Notes: generated from the letters alone by a model not told the origin. A DNA stretch of 64,000 nt from Luteibacter sp. dw_328 (GCF_018449605.1 NZ_JAAVUW010000007.1:62001-126000), one strand, 5' to 3'. Positions 24,538 through 33,116 are shown, counted from the stretch's first letter. Program-made: numbers and translations.

Positions 24538-24855
24538 ATGACGACGCAAGAAGACTCCTGGGACGAGGACGAAGGCGCACGGCCGTCGTCCCTGCTCTCC
24601 GTACACAAGCTGTCAAGCCGCGATATCCACTACGACTCGCAGCTTCTGCGTGACCTTGAAATAGCAAACGCGCGCACCCGCGTCGAACTCGGACACCTTC
24701 CACCCGATGGGGTGCCCGTGGCGGTGAAGAGAAAGCCCAGCATTCCCAAAGCGGCAGATTCGCACGGTGATGCCGCGCGCGTTACCGGTGCTGCGACACC
24801 GTCGCCTGGCGATTCCGAAACTCAGATGGCTTACGACCCTCAGGAGGCAGAGATC
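24538..24855 (+). other. Open reading stretch in frame with the next gene, possible fused or truncated small gene
   Basis: From ATG 24538 the frame is open through the start of the downstream secreted protein, giving about 106 polar residues (beginning MTTQEDSWDEDEGARPSSLL) before the signal peptide. A signal peptide in the middle of a protein is unlikely to be functional, so this is either a separate small coding segment that lost its stop or a chance open frame. It follows virD4 by 50 nt. No family recognised. Confidence 0.3.
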
Positions 24856-25458
24856 ATGAAACTTCAATCCGTTGCGATGGCCGCAGCTATCGGCGCCGTC
24901 ACTCTTGCAGGCGGCCTTGCAAATGCATCGTCGCACGATTCGAGTCCGGCCAAGGCACGAACCGCTACGAGCCACGGACTTCCCGAGTACTTCGACCTCT
25001 ACTCGACTACACCGGTGGGTGACAACAGCAAATGCGTGGCTGGAAAGGTGACAGACGAAGACGGCATGTTCTCCCGCCCCTACGTCTATGTCGCCGACGC
25101 GGCGGGCGAGCGAATCAAATGGGCCAGGTATATGGATATGCCGGACGACTTCTATGAGGGCAGGGCGACTCACTGCGTGCGGCGGGGAGACGCACTGTAT
25201 GTGCTTCTCCAGCTCGATACCCAGGCCCCACGGTCGCTCTCGCAGACTCTGCTCAGCATAGTGAAAGTTCGCATAGCAGACGGCAGCACCGAGGGCGAGG
25301 AAGACGTTCCAGTACCCAATGCCAAGGGACCATATACATCTTGGGTCTGGGATGACGACGGACTCAAGGTGGTCAATGACGCATTCCTTGTTACAGGAAA
25401 GTATCGATATCTGGATACGGAAGACGACTTTCCGTTCTCCGTCACGATCAAGATGTAG
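24856..25458 (+). CDS. Periplasmic protein, candidate immunity protein for the adjacent effector
   Basis: A 200-aa protein starting at ATG 24856 with AGGAGG 9 nt upstream. It has a signal peptide (MKLQSVAMAAAIGAVTLAGGLANA) and a soluble domain with two Cys (SKCVAG and THCVRR) and several beta-like strands. It lies 30 nt upstream of a peptidoglycan hydrolase effector; X-T4SS effectors are normally paired with periplasmic inhibitors of this kind (X-Tfi). I do not recognise the fold. The frame is open upstream to 24538, but the ribosome site and signal peptide make the internal start preferable. Confidence 0.6.
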   Translation: MKLQSVAMAAAIGAVTLAGGLANASSHDSSPAKARTATSHGLPEYFDLYSTTPVGDNSKCVAGKVTDEDGMFSRPYVYVADAAGERIKWARYMDMPDDFYEGRATHCVRRGDALYVLLQLDTQAPRSLSQTLLSIVKVRIADGSTEGEEDVPVPNAKGPYTSWVWDDDGLKVVNDAFLVTGKYRYLDTEDDFPFSVTIKM

Positions 25459-25488
25459 CCGTCCTAGTAATTATTCCGCGAGCACTCC

Positions 25489-27138
25489 ATGGAAACCAAC
25501 GAAGAATTCATTGCAAGGTTGTACCCGATCGCCAGGAAGATTTCCGCTGAAACGGGCCTTTCCTGGGAGCTGATGCTTGCTCAGGCCGCTAAAGAGACCG
25601 GTTGGGGAAGGCATGTTCTTCCGGGCACGAACAACATGTTTAACGTCAAGGCGTTTGGCCGGTGGTCTGGCGAGAAAAAGACCGCCCATGTCGACGAGAC
25701 GTACGACAACACCGGAAAGAAAACTTGGGAGGACCATCCGTTCCGGGTTTATAAAACGGTGGAGGAGTCGTTCAGGGATCGCGCGAAGTTCCTTACGGAG
25801 AACCCTCGATACGCGAAAGCAGGTCTGTTTGACGAAGGCACGCTTGGCGACATTGAGGCGGAAGCTAAAGCCTTGTACAAGGCGGGCTTCGCTACGGACA
25901 AGCACTACGTCGAGGGACTTCTCGAAGTATTCAATGGTCCAACGATGCGCCGCAGCATCGCGTTGGCGAGCGGGCAAGAGGTCGCGCGCACGACGGCAGC
26001 CGGGTCGTCCAGGAGTGGCACCCTTCGAGAAGGCGATCGTTCGGACGCCGTAGGTGAGCTGCAGAACCGGCTGCGCCGACTCGGCTATATGGCACCCGAT
26101 GGAACACCTCTTGCCGCTGATCAAGACTTCGGCCGGCTAACCCGTCTAGCCCTCGAAGCCTTCCAGCGCGAGCACCAGCTGAAAGCCGATGGCGTCGCTG
26201 GTCGCGCCACGCTCGCCGCCATCGAACACGCCGTCCAGACTGAGCTGCGCTCCATAGGTCAGCCTGACGCACCGTACCTGCGAGCCGAGGAACCCAACGA
26301 AGCGCTGGCTGCCTATCATTCACTGGCCCCCGAACCGACTTTTGCAACGCCGGTCCTACCGGATGTCAGCTCTACACAGGCCGAGCCGAGAACGGATGCG
26401 CTGCAAGCAGCTGCTTTCGGTCGTCCGGATCCCGACACGACGCGCGCGTTGCAGGAGAACATGAATACGCTGGGGGTCGTAGATATGAAGGGCGAGGCAC
26501 TGGCGGTGGACGGCTTGTATGGTCCATCTACCCTCAGTGCTGTGGCGAGATTCCAGTCAGGTCACGATCTACCGATCACTGGCCACGCAGATGAGGCGAC
26601 ACGTTCCATGGCTCAGAGCCAGGCCTTCATCGCAGAGTTGCAGCAGCTTGCTCCATCCAGGGCGGCGAGAGAGACCCCGGTCTTGGAGGCAATGCGCTCA
26701 CCGGAAGCCGAGCAGAGCACGCCTGCACAGGTGAACGTGACGCGCCCAGCGGCAGTGATGAATCCGCCGAACATTGGCCTCGCAGTTAACGACCCGAGAA
26801 ACCCCGACAGCCCGACTCATGCGCTCTATAACGAGTTACAGCGGTGCATCCCTGACGCCTCAGAAAACCGACTCCTGCAGTTCACGGCCGCCTGTCACGA
26901 GAACATGATCACCGCGGAGAACCTGACCACAGTGCATCTGGACGAAGAGAAGATGACGCTGGATATCCGCGGATCAGGACCACTCACCACGGCCGCGCAG
27001 ATCGACCTGAGCGTTCCGCCTCCGCAGCCGGAGCAGGCAGTCGAGCAGATTCAAAAGTTCGATCAGCAAGAGATGCAGATGGCACAGGCATTCCAGGCGC
27101 AGAGCGCCCAGTTGGGCCAGCAAGGCATGTCGATGTAG
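25489..27138 (+). CDS. X-T4SS effector: GH73-like peptidoglycan hydrolase with PG-binding repeats and XVIPCD
   Basis: A 549-aa antibacterial effector. Residues ~5-160 are a glucosaminidase/FlgJ-like domain (LMLAQAAKETGWGRHVL, then NMFNVKAFGRWSG and FRVYKTVEESFRDRAKFL), with the likely catalytic Glu in KETGWG. Two peptidoglycan-binding type-1 repeats follow (~180-245 and ~310-370). The C-terminal ~120 residues begin NDPRNPDSPTHALYNELQ and end in a Gln-rich tail, the features of the XVIPCD recognised by VirD4 in Xanthomonadales. There is no signal peptide, as expected for type IV delivery. It is flanked by two periplasmic immunity candidates. It cleaves rival cell walls (family knowledge). Confidence 0.88.
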   Translation: METNEEFIARLYPIARKISAETGLSWELMLAQAAKETGWGRHVLPGTNNMFNVKAFGRWSGEKKTAHVDETYDNTGKKTWEDHPFRVYKTVEESFRDRAKFLTENPRYAKAGLFDEGTLGDIEAEAKALYKAGFATDKHYVEGLLEVFNGPTMRRSIALASGQEVARTTAAGSSRSGTLREGDRSDAVGELQNRLRRLGYMAPDGTPLAADQDFGRLTRLALEAFQREHQLKADGVAGRATLAAIEHAVQTELRSIGQPDAPYLRAEEPNEALAAYHSLAPEPTFATPVLPDVSSTQAEPRTDALQAAAFGRPDPDTTRALQENMNTLGVVDMKGEALAVDGLYGPSTLSAVARFQSGHDLPITGHADEATRSMAQSQAFIAELQQLAPSRAARETPVLEAMRSPEAEQSTPAQVNVTRPAAVMNPPNIGLAVNDPRNPDSPTHALYNELQRCIPDASENRLLQFTAACHENMITAENLTTVHLDEEKMTLDIRGSGPLTTAAQIDLSVPPPQPEQAVEQIQKFDQQEMQMAQAFQAQSAQLGQQGMSM

Positions 27139-27153
27139 TTGGCTGACTCTGGC

Positions 27154-27189
27154 GATCTCTTGAGCCAACCCAGCGAGTGGTTGCAGTAC
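27154..27189 (+). pseudogene. Relic of the small DLL/EWLQY protein gene
   Basis: This 36-nt stretch encodes DLLSQPSEWLQY and matches 22342-22377 (DLLNQATEWLQY) at 30 of 36 bases. Similarity is lost directly downstream and there is no good start, so this looks like a truncated copy. It sits in the 175-nt gap between the effector stop and the next gene. Confidence 0.5.
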
Positions 27190-27313
27190 CGCAGCAATCA
27201 GCTGGGACGACGGTCCGGCTTCTGCTGGGCAACACGCGCGATAACTGGGTCAGGGAGACGTGGCCGACCCATCAGCTGCTACATTCCCACAACGAGAGAA
27301 AAGGACAGGGACT

Positions 27314-28234
27314 ATGTCAATCAGTAAACACGCACCGATGTTCGGCCTCCTCATTGCGGCGATGGCCTCCGTATCTCCCGAGGCAAGTGCAAGCGCACAA
27401 ATCGGTCCATACGACATACCGCCTGAAACGTTCTCCAGCTTCGCGGCATGCCGACGCATGCTGGAAGATCGGTACAGGGACGTGCTGGAGGGGCTGCGTT
27501 CCGCCAAGCCCAGTACCGACTCGGACTGGACCAACCAGTTCTTCAACTCCAAAGGCGTTGTCGACACGGGAAAGAATAAGGCCGAGTACGAGGGACGCCT
27601 GAGCTACATCAGTGTCGGCAAGTTGAAGGACGGAACGTTCATCTCGTCCAGTGGGGCAAACGACTTCACGTATCGATGTGTGGGCAAGGTTCTGTCAGGC
27701 TCGCAGTATGAAATGGCGGTTCCGGGAGAGCCCTCGGAGTACCCAGCCGTCAGCCGTTGGAACGCAGACCGCAACGCGGCCAGATACCTCGAGCCAAAGG
27801 GAACAATACCGCCTCCCGATGTCTTCACCGGAACCTGGAAGAATGCCGAGTGCTACCCCGCGAGGGAGGGCGCGGCCGAGCAGTGCAACGCTGTGAGGCT
27901 TGCCATCGTGCAGCGGGGTGAGAACCTCTGTGGCGTCGTCCGCGATGCCGATGCGTCCACGGCCAAGACGCCTGACAAAGGCAGCGCAGTTGTTGGGACC
28001 GTCGTCGGCGGCGTTGCCATCATGGTGGTTCAGGCGGCATCGCAGGGATCGTATCTGGCGAGGGCGTCGATCTCGTCCCCCGGCATGGGATTTCGCATCG
28101 TTGGTGGCCTGGCAGGCGCGACCAACGCGGCGCTCGAAGGCGTCCCTATCACGGCGCATCTTATGCGTGACGACTCGGAAGCTGCGACTGGCGAGATGAA
28201 GCGGCTGTCGGAGTCGTGCACATGGCCCGAGTGA
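27314..28234 (+). CDS. Secreted protein, second candidate immunity protein
   Basis: A 306-aa protein from ATG 27314 (AAAGGACAGGG upstream; a reading from 27260 would bury the signal peptide). Signal peptide MSISKHAPMFGLLIAAMASVSPEASA. The mature part has paired Cys (FAACRRML, YRCVGK, NAECYP, EQCNAV, NLCGVV, ESCTWP), consistent with a disulfide-bonded periplasmic domain, and a Gly/Val-rich hydrophobic stretch near residue 240. It lies downstream of the peptidoglycan-hydrolase effector. An inhibitor role is inferred from position only. Confidence 0.65.
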   Translation: MSISKHAPMFGLLIAAMASVSPEASASAQIGPYDIPPETFSSFAACRRMLEDRYRDVLEGLRSAKPSTDSDWTNQFFNSKGVVDTGKNKAEYEGRLSYISVGKLKDGTFISSSGANDFTYRCVGKVLSGSQYEMAVPGEPSEYPAVSRWNADRNAARYLEPKGTIPPPDVFTGTWKNAECYPAREGAAEQCNAVRLAIVQRGENLCGVVRDADASTAKTPDKGSAVVGTVVGGVAIMVVQAASQGSYLARASISSPGMGFRIVGGLAGATNAALEGVPITAHLMRDDSEAATGEMKRLSESCTWPE

Positions 28235-28313
28235 CCCCTCTTCCTTCATACGGTTGACCAGCGCTTGGATCGGCTGGACGATTCAATTGGCTTGAACTGC
28301 GAGGAGGGGGCTC

Positions 28314-28907
28314 ATGAGAACGAACTATGTCCTGGTGGACTACGAGAACGTCCAACCTAAATCCTTGGCGGCACTCGCAGGTGACCAGCCCTTCAAGGTG
28401 CTGCTGTTCGTCGGTGCCAGCCAGGCGAAGGTGACCTTCGAGGTCGCTGATTCCATGCAGGCACTCGGGGGAAATGCCAGCTACGTCAAGATCAGCGGCA
28501 ATGGATCGAACGCGCTGGATTTTCATGTCGCCTACTACATCGGCCGGATTGCCTGTGAGGATCCGACAGCCTTCTTCCATATCATCAGCAAGGACGCGGG
28601 CTTTGATCCACTAATTGCCCACCTGAAGACCAAGAAGATTCTCGCAGCCCGGCACAAGGACGTCAGCGATATCCCGTTGTTGAAGGCCGCCAATACCAAA
28701 ACCTTGGCCGAGAAGGTCGAAGTCGTTGTAGCCAATCTTCGGCAGCGGGGCAGCGCGCGGCCCCGTACGGTCAAGACTCTGTCGAGCACCATTGGGGCGC
28801 TCTTTCAGAAGCAGCTGGGCGAGAGCGACATCAAGGCCGTTCTGGGCGAACTGGTTAAGGCTGGTCACGCTGTCATTGATGGAACGAAGGTGAGTTACAG
28901 CTTGTAG
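28314..28907 (+). CDS. PIN-like/NYN-domain protein
   Basis: A 197-aa protein. The first strand is YVLVDYENVQ, with the Asp of the PIN/NYN active site, followed by SGNGSNALDFHVAYYIG (second acidic residue) and ISKDAGFDPLIAHL (third), the acidic set of the NYN/LabA RNase-like fold. The C-terminal ~60 residues look like a small helical domain (LSSTIGALFQKQLGESDIKAVLGELV). GGAGGGGG precedes the ATG. It is single in its transcription unit and probably a cytoplasmic RNase or RNA-binding protein; catalytic activity is inferred. Confidence 0.75.
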   Translation: MRTNYVLVDYENVQPKSLAALAGDQPFKVLLFVGASQAKVTFEVADSMQALGGNASYVKISGNGSNALDFHVAYYIGRIACEDPTAFFHIISKDAGFDPLIAHLKTKKILAARHKDVSDIPLLKAANTKTLAEKVEVVVANLRQRGSARPRTVKTLSSTIGALFQKQLGESDIKAVLGELVKAGHAVIDGTKVSYSL

Positions 28908-29021
28908 GAACGGAGGTCCTTGGAGTGCGTGAGGAACGCCCCCCGGACGACTCGACTTCATCCGCACGCAATCCTATGCTCAGCCTCAAGCCCACAGGAA
29001 CGGTGGGAGTAGGGGAAGTTC

Positions 29022-29816
29022 ATGAGAACAGTGACCGCTCGCACCCTTTGCCTCCACGCCCGCTGGCCGGCGCTGGTCCTGGTGGCCTCCATCGCCGCCC
29101 CTGCCTTTGCCAACGACGCACCCATCCTCTCTCAGATGCAGGCTATCGACCTTAGTAGTCGCGTAGCCCGCCAGGTGCCTGGGGTGACCGATCTGGTTAT
29201 CGCCCCCATGCCTTACGAGGCCGCCAATCTTCGCTGGGTGACCCTGTTCAAGCGGAATACGGGGGATGGCTTCATCGTTACCCTGGACGAGAGCACCGGA
29301 GAAATCTGTGCCTTGTTCGAACATCAGGACAAATGCGCCGCCGAGGGCAGCGCGAGCGATGAGATCGCCAAAGCTAAGGCCGTTGCCAAGGCGAGCGAGG
29401 AGGCAAGGCTGCATCCGCCGCCGGATCTCGAAGACCTCTGGCTCACGGTCCTGCTCAAGATTGCTCCAAGCAAGGCGCCTTCGCCGGGAGGCTTCGGAAG
29501 TACGTGGTATGTCAGTGTCAGCACGGGTGCAGAGAAACCTGTCGATCTCCCAGCAACCGCCATCGCCAAGGCACAGATTCCGGGCATCAAGATTTTTCCG
29601 GCAAGTGCCGCGCCAAGCGCCACAGTGGGCAGCGCCGTCACGCAAGGGGAGTACCACATCGGCATCGGCCTCCCGCTAAAGCGCCCGGACGGAAACTACG
29701 ACGTCACGTACAGTTACTACTGCGGCGTGGTCTGCGCCGCTTCGATGACAGCCGTTATGTCTCACGACCATTGGGGATGGCACCTCATTTCGAGCCGGAT
29801 GAACTGGATCTCCTGA
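29022..29816 (+). CDS. Secreted protein of unknown family, long paralogue
   Basis: A 264-aa exported protein (signal peptide through APAFA, residue ~30). Residues ~35-110 form one domain (QMQAIDLSSRVARQVPGVTDLV onward). The C-terminal part begins PPDLEDLWLTVLLK and includes STWYVSVSTG, GEYHIGIGLP, RPDGNYDVTY and SHDHWGWHLISSR. A second gene at 48193-48750 has the same C-terminal region but lacks the first domain. No family recognised. The genes before it encode a PIN-like protein and effector/immunity candidates. Confidence 0.7.
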   Translation: MRTVTARTLCLHARWPALVLVASIAAPAFANDAPILSQMQAIDLSSRVARQVPGVTDLVIAPMPYEAANLRWVTLFKRNTGDGFIVTLDESTGEICALFEHQDKCAAEGSASDEIAKAKAVAKASEEARLHPPPDLEDLWLTVLLKIAPSKAPSPGGFGSTWYVSVSTGAEKPVDLPATAIAKAQIPGIKIFPASAAPSATVGSAVTQGEYHIGIGLPLKRPDGNYDVTYSYYCGVVCAASMTAVMSHDHWGWHLISSRMNWIS

Positions 29817-29865
29817 CGCATACGCACAGCGTGACGGCACACCATGCGTTTGGCCGAGCACGAGA

Positions 29866-30279
29866 TCACCGCGTTCCTGAACGCGTTGTCGACGCCCGCG
29901 CCAATGCCTGCGTATCAACATACTCCCGAATCTTCGCCACCTTGCCCTTTCGAACGGTAATGGCGAACACCCAATCGTCCTCGAACGTCCTGTTCGTGGC
30001 TTTGATTCTTCCCGTAGCGAAGCCCACGACCATAACCCGGTCTCCCTGCGCCACGTATTCAGGAGGCTCCGGGAATGAAGTCTCCATCGTTTCGGAGGCC
30101 TTCTGAAGGAAGGCACGCAATCCCGCGTGCCCCCGGTGCGTACCGGCCAGCGACCAATCCTCGCCCGGAACGATCCACTCGATATCGTCGGCACACAACG
30201 CGAGCAGGCCTTCCTTATCGCCGCTGCCCATGGCTGCAAAGAAGTCCTTCACAACCTGGACATTCTCTTGCACGCTCAT
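29866..30279 (-). CDS. SnoaL-like/NTF2-fold protein
   Basis: A 137-aa protein of the SnoaL/ketosteroid-isomerase-like NTF2 fold: NVQVVKDFFAAMGSGDKEGLLALCADDIEWIVPG at the start, a conserved THRGHAGLRAF helix, and WVFAITVRKGKVAKIREYVD at the end. The fold holds small hydrophobic ligands or catalyses isomerisation; substrate unknown. Its start overlaps the stop of the upstream dinucleotide-binding protein gene by 4 nt, so it is the last gene of a four-gene minus-strand operon running from 32556. Confidence 0.85.
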   Translation of the reverse strand: MSVQENVQVVKDFFAAMGSGDKEGLLALCADDIEWIVPGEDWSLAGTHRGHAGLRAFLQKASETMETSFPEPPEYVAQGDRVMVVGFATGRIKATNRTFEDDWVFAITVRKGKVAKIREYVDTQALARASTTRSGTR

Positions 30280-30896
30280 CCGAGGTCGACCTTCATCGCG
30301 ATGTCGAAGCTGCCGGCGCCGTTTTGGGCCAGGCCGATGAGCATCAGACCGACCGCTTCAAGTGTCGCCGCCATGTGCAGGCCGCCGACATCGAGCGGAC
30401 GCAGACCGAGACTCTCGATGAAGGTCGAGACGCGGGCCTTGGCGTCCGCATCGTCGGCTGCGATGAATGCGTCGAGGCGTCCACGCTGAGCAAGTACGGG
30501 GCCGAAGAGGGTGTTGAACGCCTTGACGACATGCGCGCTGGCCGGCGCGCCCTTGGCGATCTCCTGCGCCCCCGAACTACCTGCGGGGGTGACGAGGCTT
30601 TTGGCGTCTTTGGAGACCGGGTTGGTGATGTCGATGATTAGCTTGCCGTCGAGCGCGTTTCCGTACTCGGCGACCACCGCTGCCGCACTGCTGTACGGCA
30701 CGGCGAGGATGACGATGTCGCCCTTCGGCGCGGCGCCGTAGGTCCCTGTGGTCGCTGGGGCCGTGAGCCGGTCGGCCAGCGCCCGTGCCTTGGCGACGTC
30801 GCGGCTGATCACCTCAACGGCGTGTCCGGCCTTGGCGGCACGGCCACCGATCGCTGCGGCCATGCCGCCTGATCCAATGATGCTGATGGTGCTCAT
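30276..30896 (-). CDS. NADPH-dependent F420 reductase-like protein, copy 1
   Basis: A 206-aa Rossmann protein beginning MSTISIIGSGGMAAAIG (GxGxxA/G dinucleotide motif) with VEVISRD at the end of the second strand and a conserved GDIVILAVPYSSAAAVV. The family includes coenzyme F420:NADP oxidoreductase-like proteins. F420 is not expected in this group, so the true substrate is probably a different redox cofactor or ketone. Copy 2 at 31921-32556 is closely similar. It overlaps the SnoaL-like gene by 4 nt. Confidence 0.85.
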   Translation of the reverse strand: MSTISIIGSGGMAAAIGGRAAKAGHAVEVISRDVAKARALADRLTAPATTGTYGAAPKGDIVILAVPYSSAAAVVAEYGNALDGKLIIDITNPVSKDAKSLVTPAGSSGAQEIAKGAPASAHVVKAFNTLFGPVLAQRGRLDAFIAADDADAKARVSTFIESLGLRPLDVGGLHMAATLEAVGLMLIGLAQNGAGSFDIAMKVDLG

Positions 30897-30926
30897 ATGC
30901 AGTCTCCTGATGAGATGGGGTATGGC

Positions 30927-31868
30927 TTAGCCGGCAGGGAAGTAATGGCCGTTGTCCAGGTCGGTGAGCAGGCCGGGCTGAGTGGGTTCCCAGCCAAGGG
31001 TCCGACGGGTAATGGCACTAGATGCGGCGACGTCCAGCTTCACCAGATTCGCGAGGAACCCGAAAAAGCCTGGCAGCATCAGCTCATCCGCGGGAATCGG
31101 CACGGCTGGCAGGTTCAAGCGGCTGCCGATGGCTTCGGCGATCTCGCGGAAGGGAATAGCCTCGTCGGCAACCGCATGCCAATTCCTGCCGGCGGGGCTC
31201 TCCTCCAGCGCCAGACGGAACACGGTGGCGAGGTCGCGGGCGTGCACGGCCGACCACTTGTTCTGGCCGTCACCGGGATAGCCTACGACGCCCTTCTCCT
31301 TCGCAAGCCCGATCAGTATCGGGAGGAAGCCGGCGTTGTCGGTCGTGCTGTGCATGATGGTAGGAATCCTCACGACCGAAGAGCGCACGCCTTGCTCGGC
31401 GAGGCCGAGCACCGTCGTTTCGACAATGTTGCGAACGCGCAAGGTGCCTTTGAACTTCTCGCCGCCAGAGAGGGTGGGGTCCTCCTCGGTGGCTGGACGG
31501 CCGAGATGTTCCCAACCTGGCGAGCCGATGCTCCCGGACGTGACGAGTGGCTTTCCGGTCCCCTTCAGAGCCTCACCGTAGGCGAGCATGATCTTGTGCT
31601 CCGCGGCAGCCACCGCGTCGAGGCCTCCGGTGGGAAGCAGGTCTTGCCGGTGCGCGACGTGGATGACGCCGTCGGCATCTGCAGCTGCCGCCTTTAGCCC
31701 GTCGAGATCATCAAGATCGCCGCGACGCACCTTGGCGCCAAGGGCGGACACTGCCTCCGCAGACTTATCCGACCGGGCTAGCGCAGTAACCGTGTGACCG
31801 GCTGCGATGAGGTCGGAAATGATATACGGACCGGAATGGCCGGTTCCGCCGGTAACAAAAACATGCAT
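30927..31868 (-). CDS. SDR-family NAD(P)-dependent oxidoreductase
   Basis: A 313-aa extended or atypical short-chain dehydrogenase. N-terminal GGTGHSGPYI is the glycine-rich NAD(P) motif; VRRGDLDDLDGLKAA marks the third strand and GVIHVAH the cofactor contact. The usual YxxxK is not evident; the region reads SGSIGSPGWEHLGR, so it is closer to the atypical NmrA/NAD-dependent-epimerase-like group. It sits between the two F420-reductase-like copies in one operon. Substrate unknown. Confidence 0.85.
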   Translation of the reverse strand: MHVFVTGGTGHSGPYIISDLIAAGHTVTALARSDKSAEAVSALGAKVRRGDLDDLDGLKAAAADADGVIHVAHRQDLLPTGGLDAVAAAEHKIMLAYGEALKGTGKPLVTSGSIGSPGWEHLGRPATEEDPTLSGGEKFKGTLRVRNIVETTVLGLAEQGVRSSVVRIPTIMHSTTDNAGFLPILIGLAKEKGVVGYPGDGQNKWSAVHARDLATVFRLALEESPAGRNWHAVADEAIPFREIAEAIGSRLNLPAVPIPADELMLPGFFGFLANLVKLDVAASSAITRRTLGWEPTQPGLLTDLDNGHYFPAG

Positions 31869-31920
31869 GCTGATAATCCTTGTGGGTGATGTGATTCGAG
31901 ACGTCGTGGTGCCGGCGTAC

Positions 31921-32556
31921 TCAGCCGAACAGGCTGAGGCCGATGGCGAAGTGGGTGTGCTTGACGGCGTGCGTCATGAGGCCCAGCGACAGAAGGCAGA
32001 CGTGCTCGAGCGTGCGCGCCATGGGCAAGGAGCCAACGTCCAGCGGGCGCAGTCCGATGCTCTCGACGAACGACGAGACGCGCAGCTTCGCTTGCGGGTC
32101 GTCACCGGCGAGGAACACGTCCGACGGGTGGCCCTCGAGGGGACCGGCAGCCAGGACGTGCGAGAACTGGGTGTTGAACGCCTTGACGACTTGCGCATCG
32201 GCAGGGGCGGCCCTAGCGATCTCCTGCGCGCCGAAACTGCCTTCCGGAGTCACAAAGCTCGTGAGGTCGGAGCCGACGGGATTGGTAATGTCGACGAGTA
32301 GCTTGCCTGCCAGCGCATCGCCGTACTGCTCCACCACGTCGAGAACGGCGGAGTAGGGAACCGCCAGGATCACGACGTGCCCGGCCGGGGCGGCGCCAAA
32401 CGTTCCTGTTGTCGCGCCGGCTCCTAACTGTCCGGCCAGCGCTCGCGCCTTGGCGGCATCGCGACTGGTCACCTCGACAGCGTGTCCGGCCCTGGCGGCA
32501 AGGCTTCCGATGGCTGCGGCCATACCTCCTGAGCCAATGATGCTGATAGTGCTCAT
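31921..32556 (-). CDS. NADPH-dependent F420 reductase-like protein, copy 2
   Basis: A 211-aa Rossmann protein, first gene of the minus-strand operon. It shares the N-terminal MSTISIIGSGGMAAAIG and most of the central sequence with copy 1 (AARAGHAVEVTSRDAAKARALA and VDITNPVGSDL), so the pair arose by duplication with the SDR gene between them. Its start faces the HxlR regulator across a 110-nt region with two operator palindromes. Confidence 0.85.
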   Translation of the reverse strand: MSTISIIGSGGMAAAIGSLAARAGHAVEVTSRDAAKARALAGQLGAGATTGTFGAAPAGHVVILAVPYSAVLDVVEQYGDALAGKLLVDITNPVGSDLTSFVTPEGSFGAQEIARAAPADAQVVKAFNTQFSHVLAAGPLEGHPSDVFLAGDDPQAKLRVSSFVESIGLRPLDVGSLPMARTLEHVCLLSLGLMTHAVKHTHFAIGLSLFG

Positions 32557-32599
32557 GCGCCGTCTCCTCGTTCAACGTTCAAATCATGCTGGCCTCATT

Positions 32600-32616
32600 A
32601 CTTGCAAATAGCAAGT
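32600..32616. promoter_or_regulatory. Operator palindrome 1 for the HxlR regulator
   Basis: ACTTGC-N5-GCAAGT, a perfect 6-bp inverted repeat. A second identical palindrome with a different spacer lies with its centre 33 bp away, about three helical turns, in the gap between the redox operon and hxlR. HxlR-family dimers bind such inverted repeats. Confidence 0.75.
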
Positions 32617-32632
32617 GAAAGTATGTGATGTT

Positions 32633-32649
32633 ACTTGCGACGCGCAAGT
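32633..32649. promoter_or_regulatory. Operator palindrome 2 for the HxlR regulator
   Basis: Second perfect ACTTGC-N5-GCAAGT palindrome, 17 nt upstream of the hxlR-type start. Its closeness to that start suggests autoregulation, while palindrome 1 would control the divergent operon. Confidence 0.75.
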
Positions 32650-32666
32650 GATGTTAAGATCGGGTC

Positions 32667-33116
32667 ATGAAGACGACAGGCAAAGAAGACATCCGGTCCC
32701 ACTGCGCTGTGAACTACGGCGTGGAGGTCTTCGGCGACCGTTGGTCGCTCCTGATCATTCGCGACATCGTCTTCGTTGGTAAGAAGACGTATGGCGAGTT
32801 CCTGAAGTCGGAGGAGGGCATCGCGACCAATGTCCTTGCATCGCGCCTGGCCTTTCTTGAAGAGCAAGGGATTCTCTCGAGGGCACCCAGCCCCGACGAC
32901 GGTCGTAAGGACTTTTACACGCTGACCGAGAAGGGCCTGGACCTCATTCCCGTGGTGCTTAACATCGTCCTTTGGAGCGCGAAGCACGATTCGAAATCGT
33001 ACGTGCGGGGCGCCAAAGAGTTCCTTGCTCGCTTAAGCCGAAGCCCCATGCAGACGAGCGAAAAGGTAAAGACGCTGGTCCGCAACGGCGGATGTCTCTT
33101 TCCTGAGAGCCGATGA
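32667..33116 (+). CDS. HxlR-family winged-helix regulator
   Basis: A 149-aa regulator with the HxlR signature VFGDRWSLLIIRDI and GEFLKSEEGIATNVLASRLAFLEEQGIL in the winged helix. HxlR proteins sense electrophiles or quinone-type stress and control nearby oxidoreductases. It diverges from the redox operon and two perfect palindromes lie between them, so it very likely regulates that operon and itself. The N-terminal SHCAVNY carries a Cys that could be a redox sensor (inference). Confidence 0.92.
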   Translation: MKTTGKEDIRSHCAVNYGVEVFGDRWSLLIIRDIVFVGKKTYGEFLKSEEGIATNVLASRLAFLEEQGILSRAPSPDDGRKDFYTLTEKGLDLIPVVLNIVLWSAKHDSKSYVRGAKEFLARLSRSPMQTSEKVKTLVRNGGCLFPESR

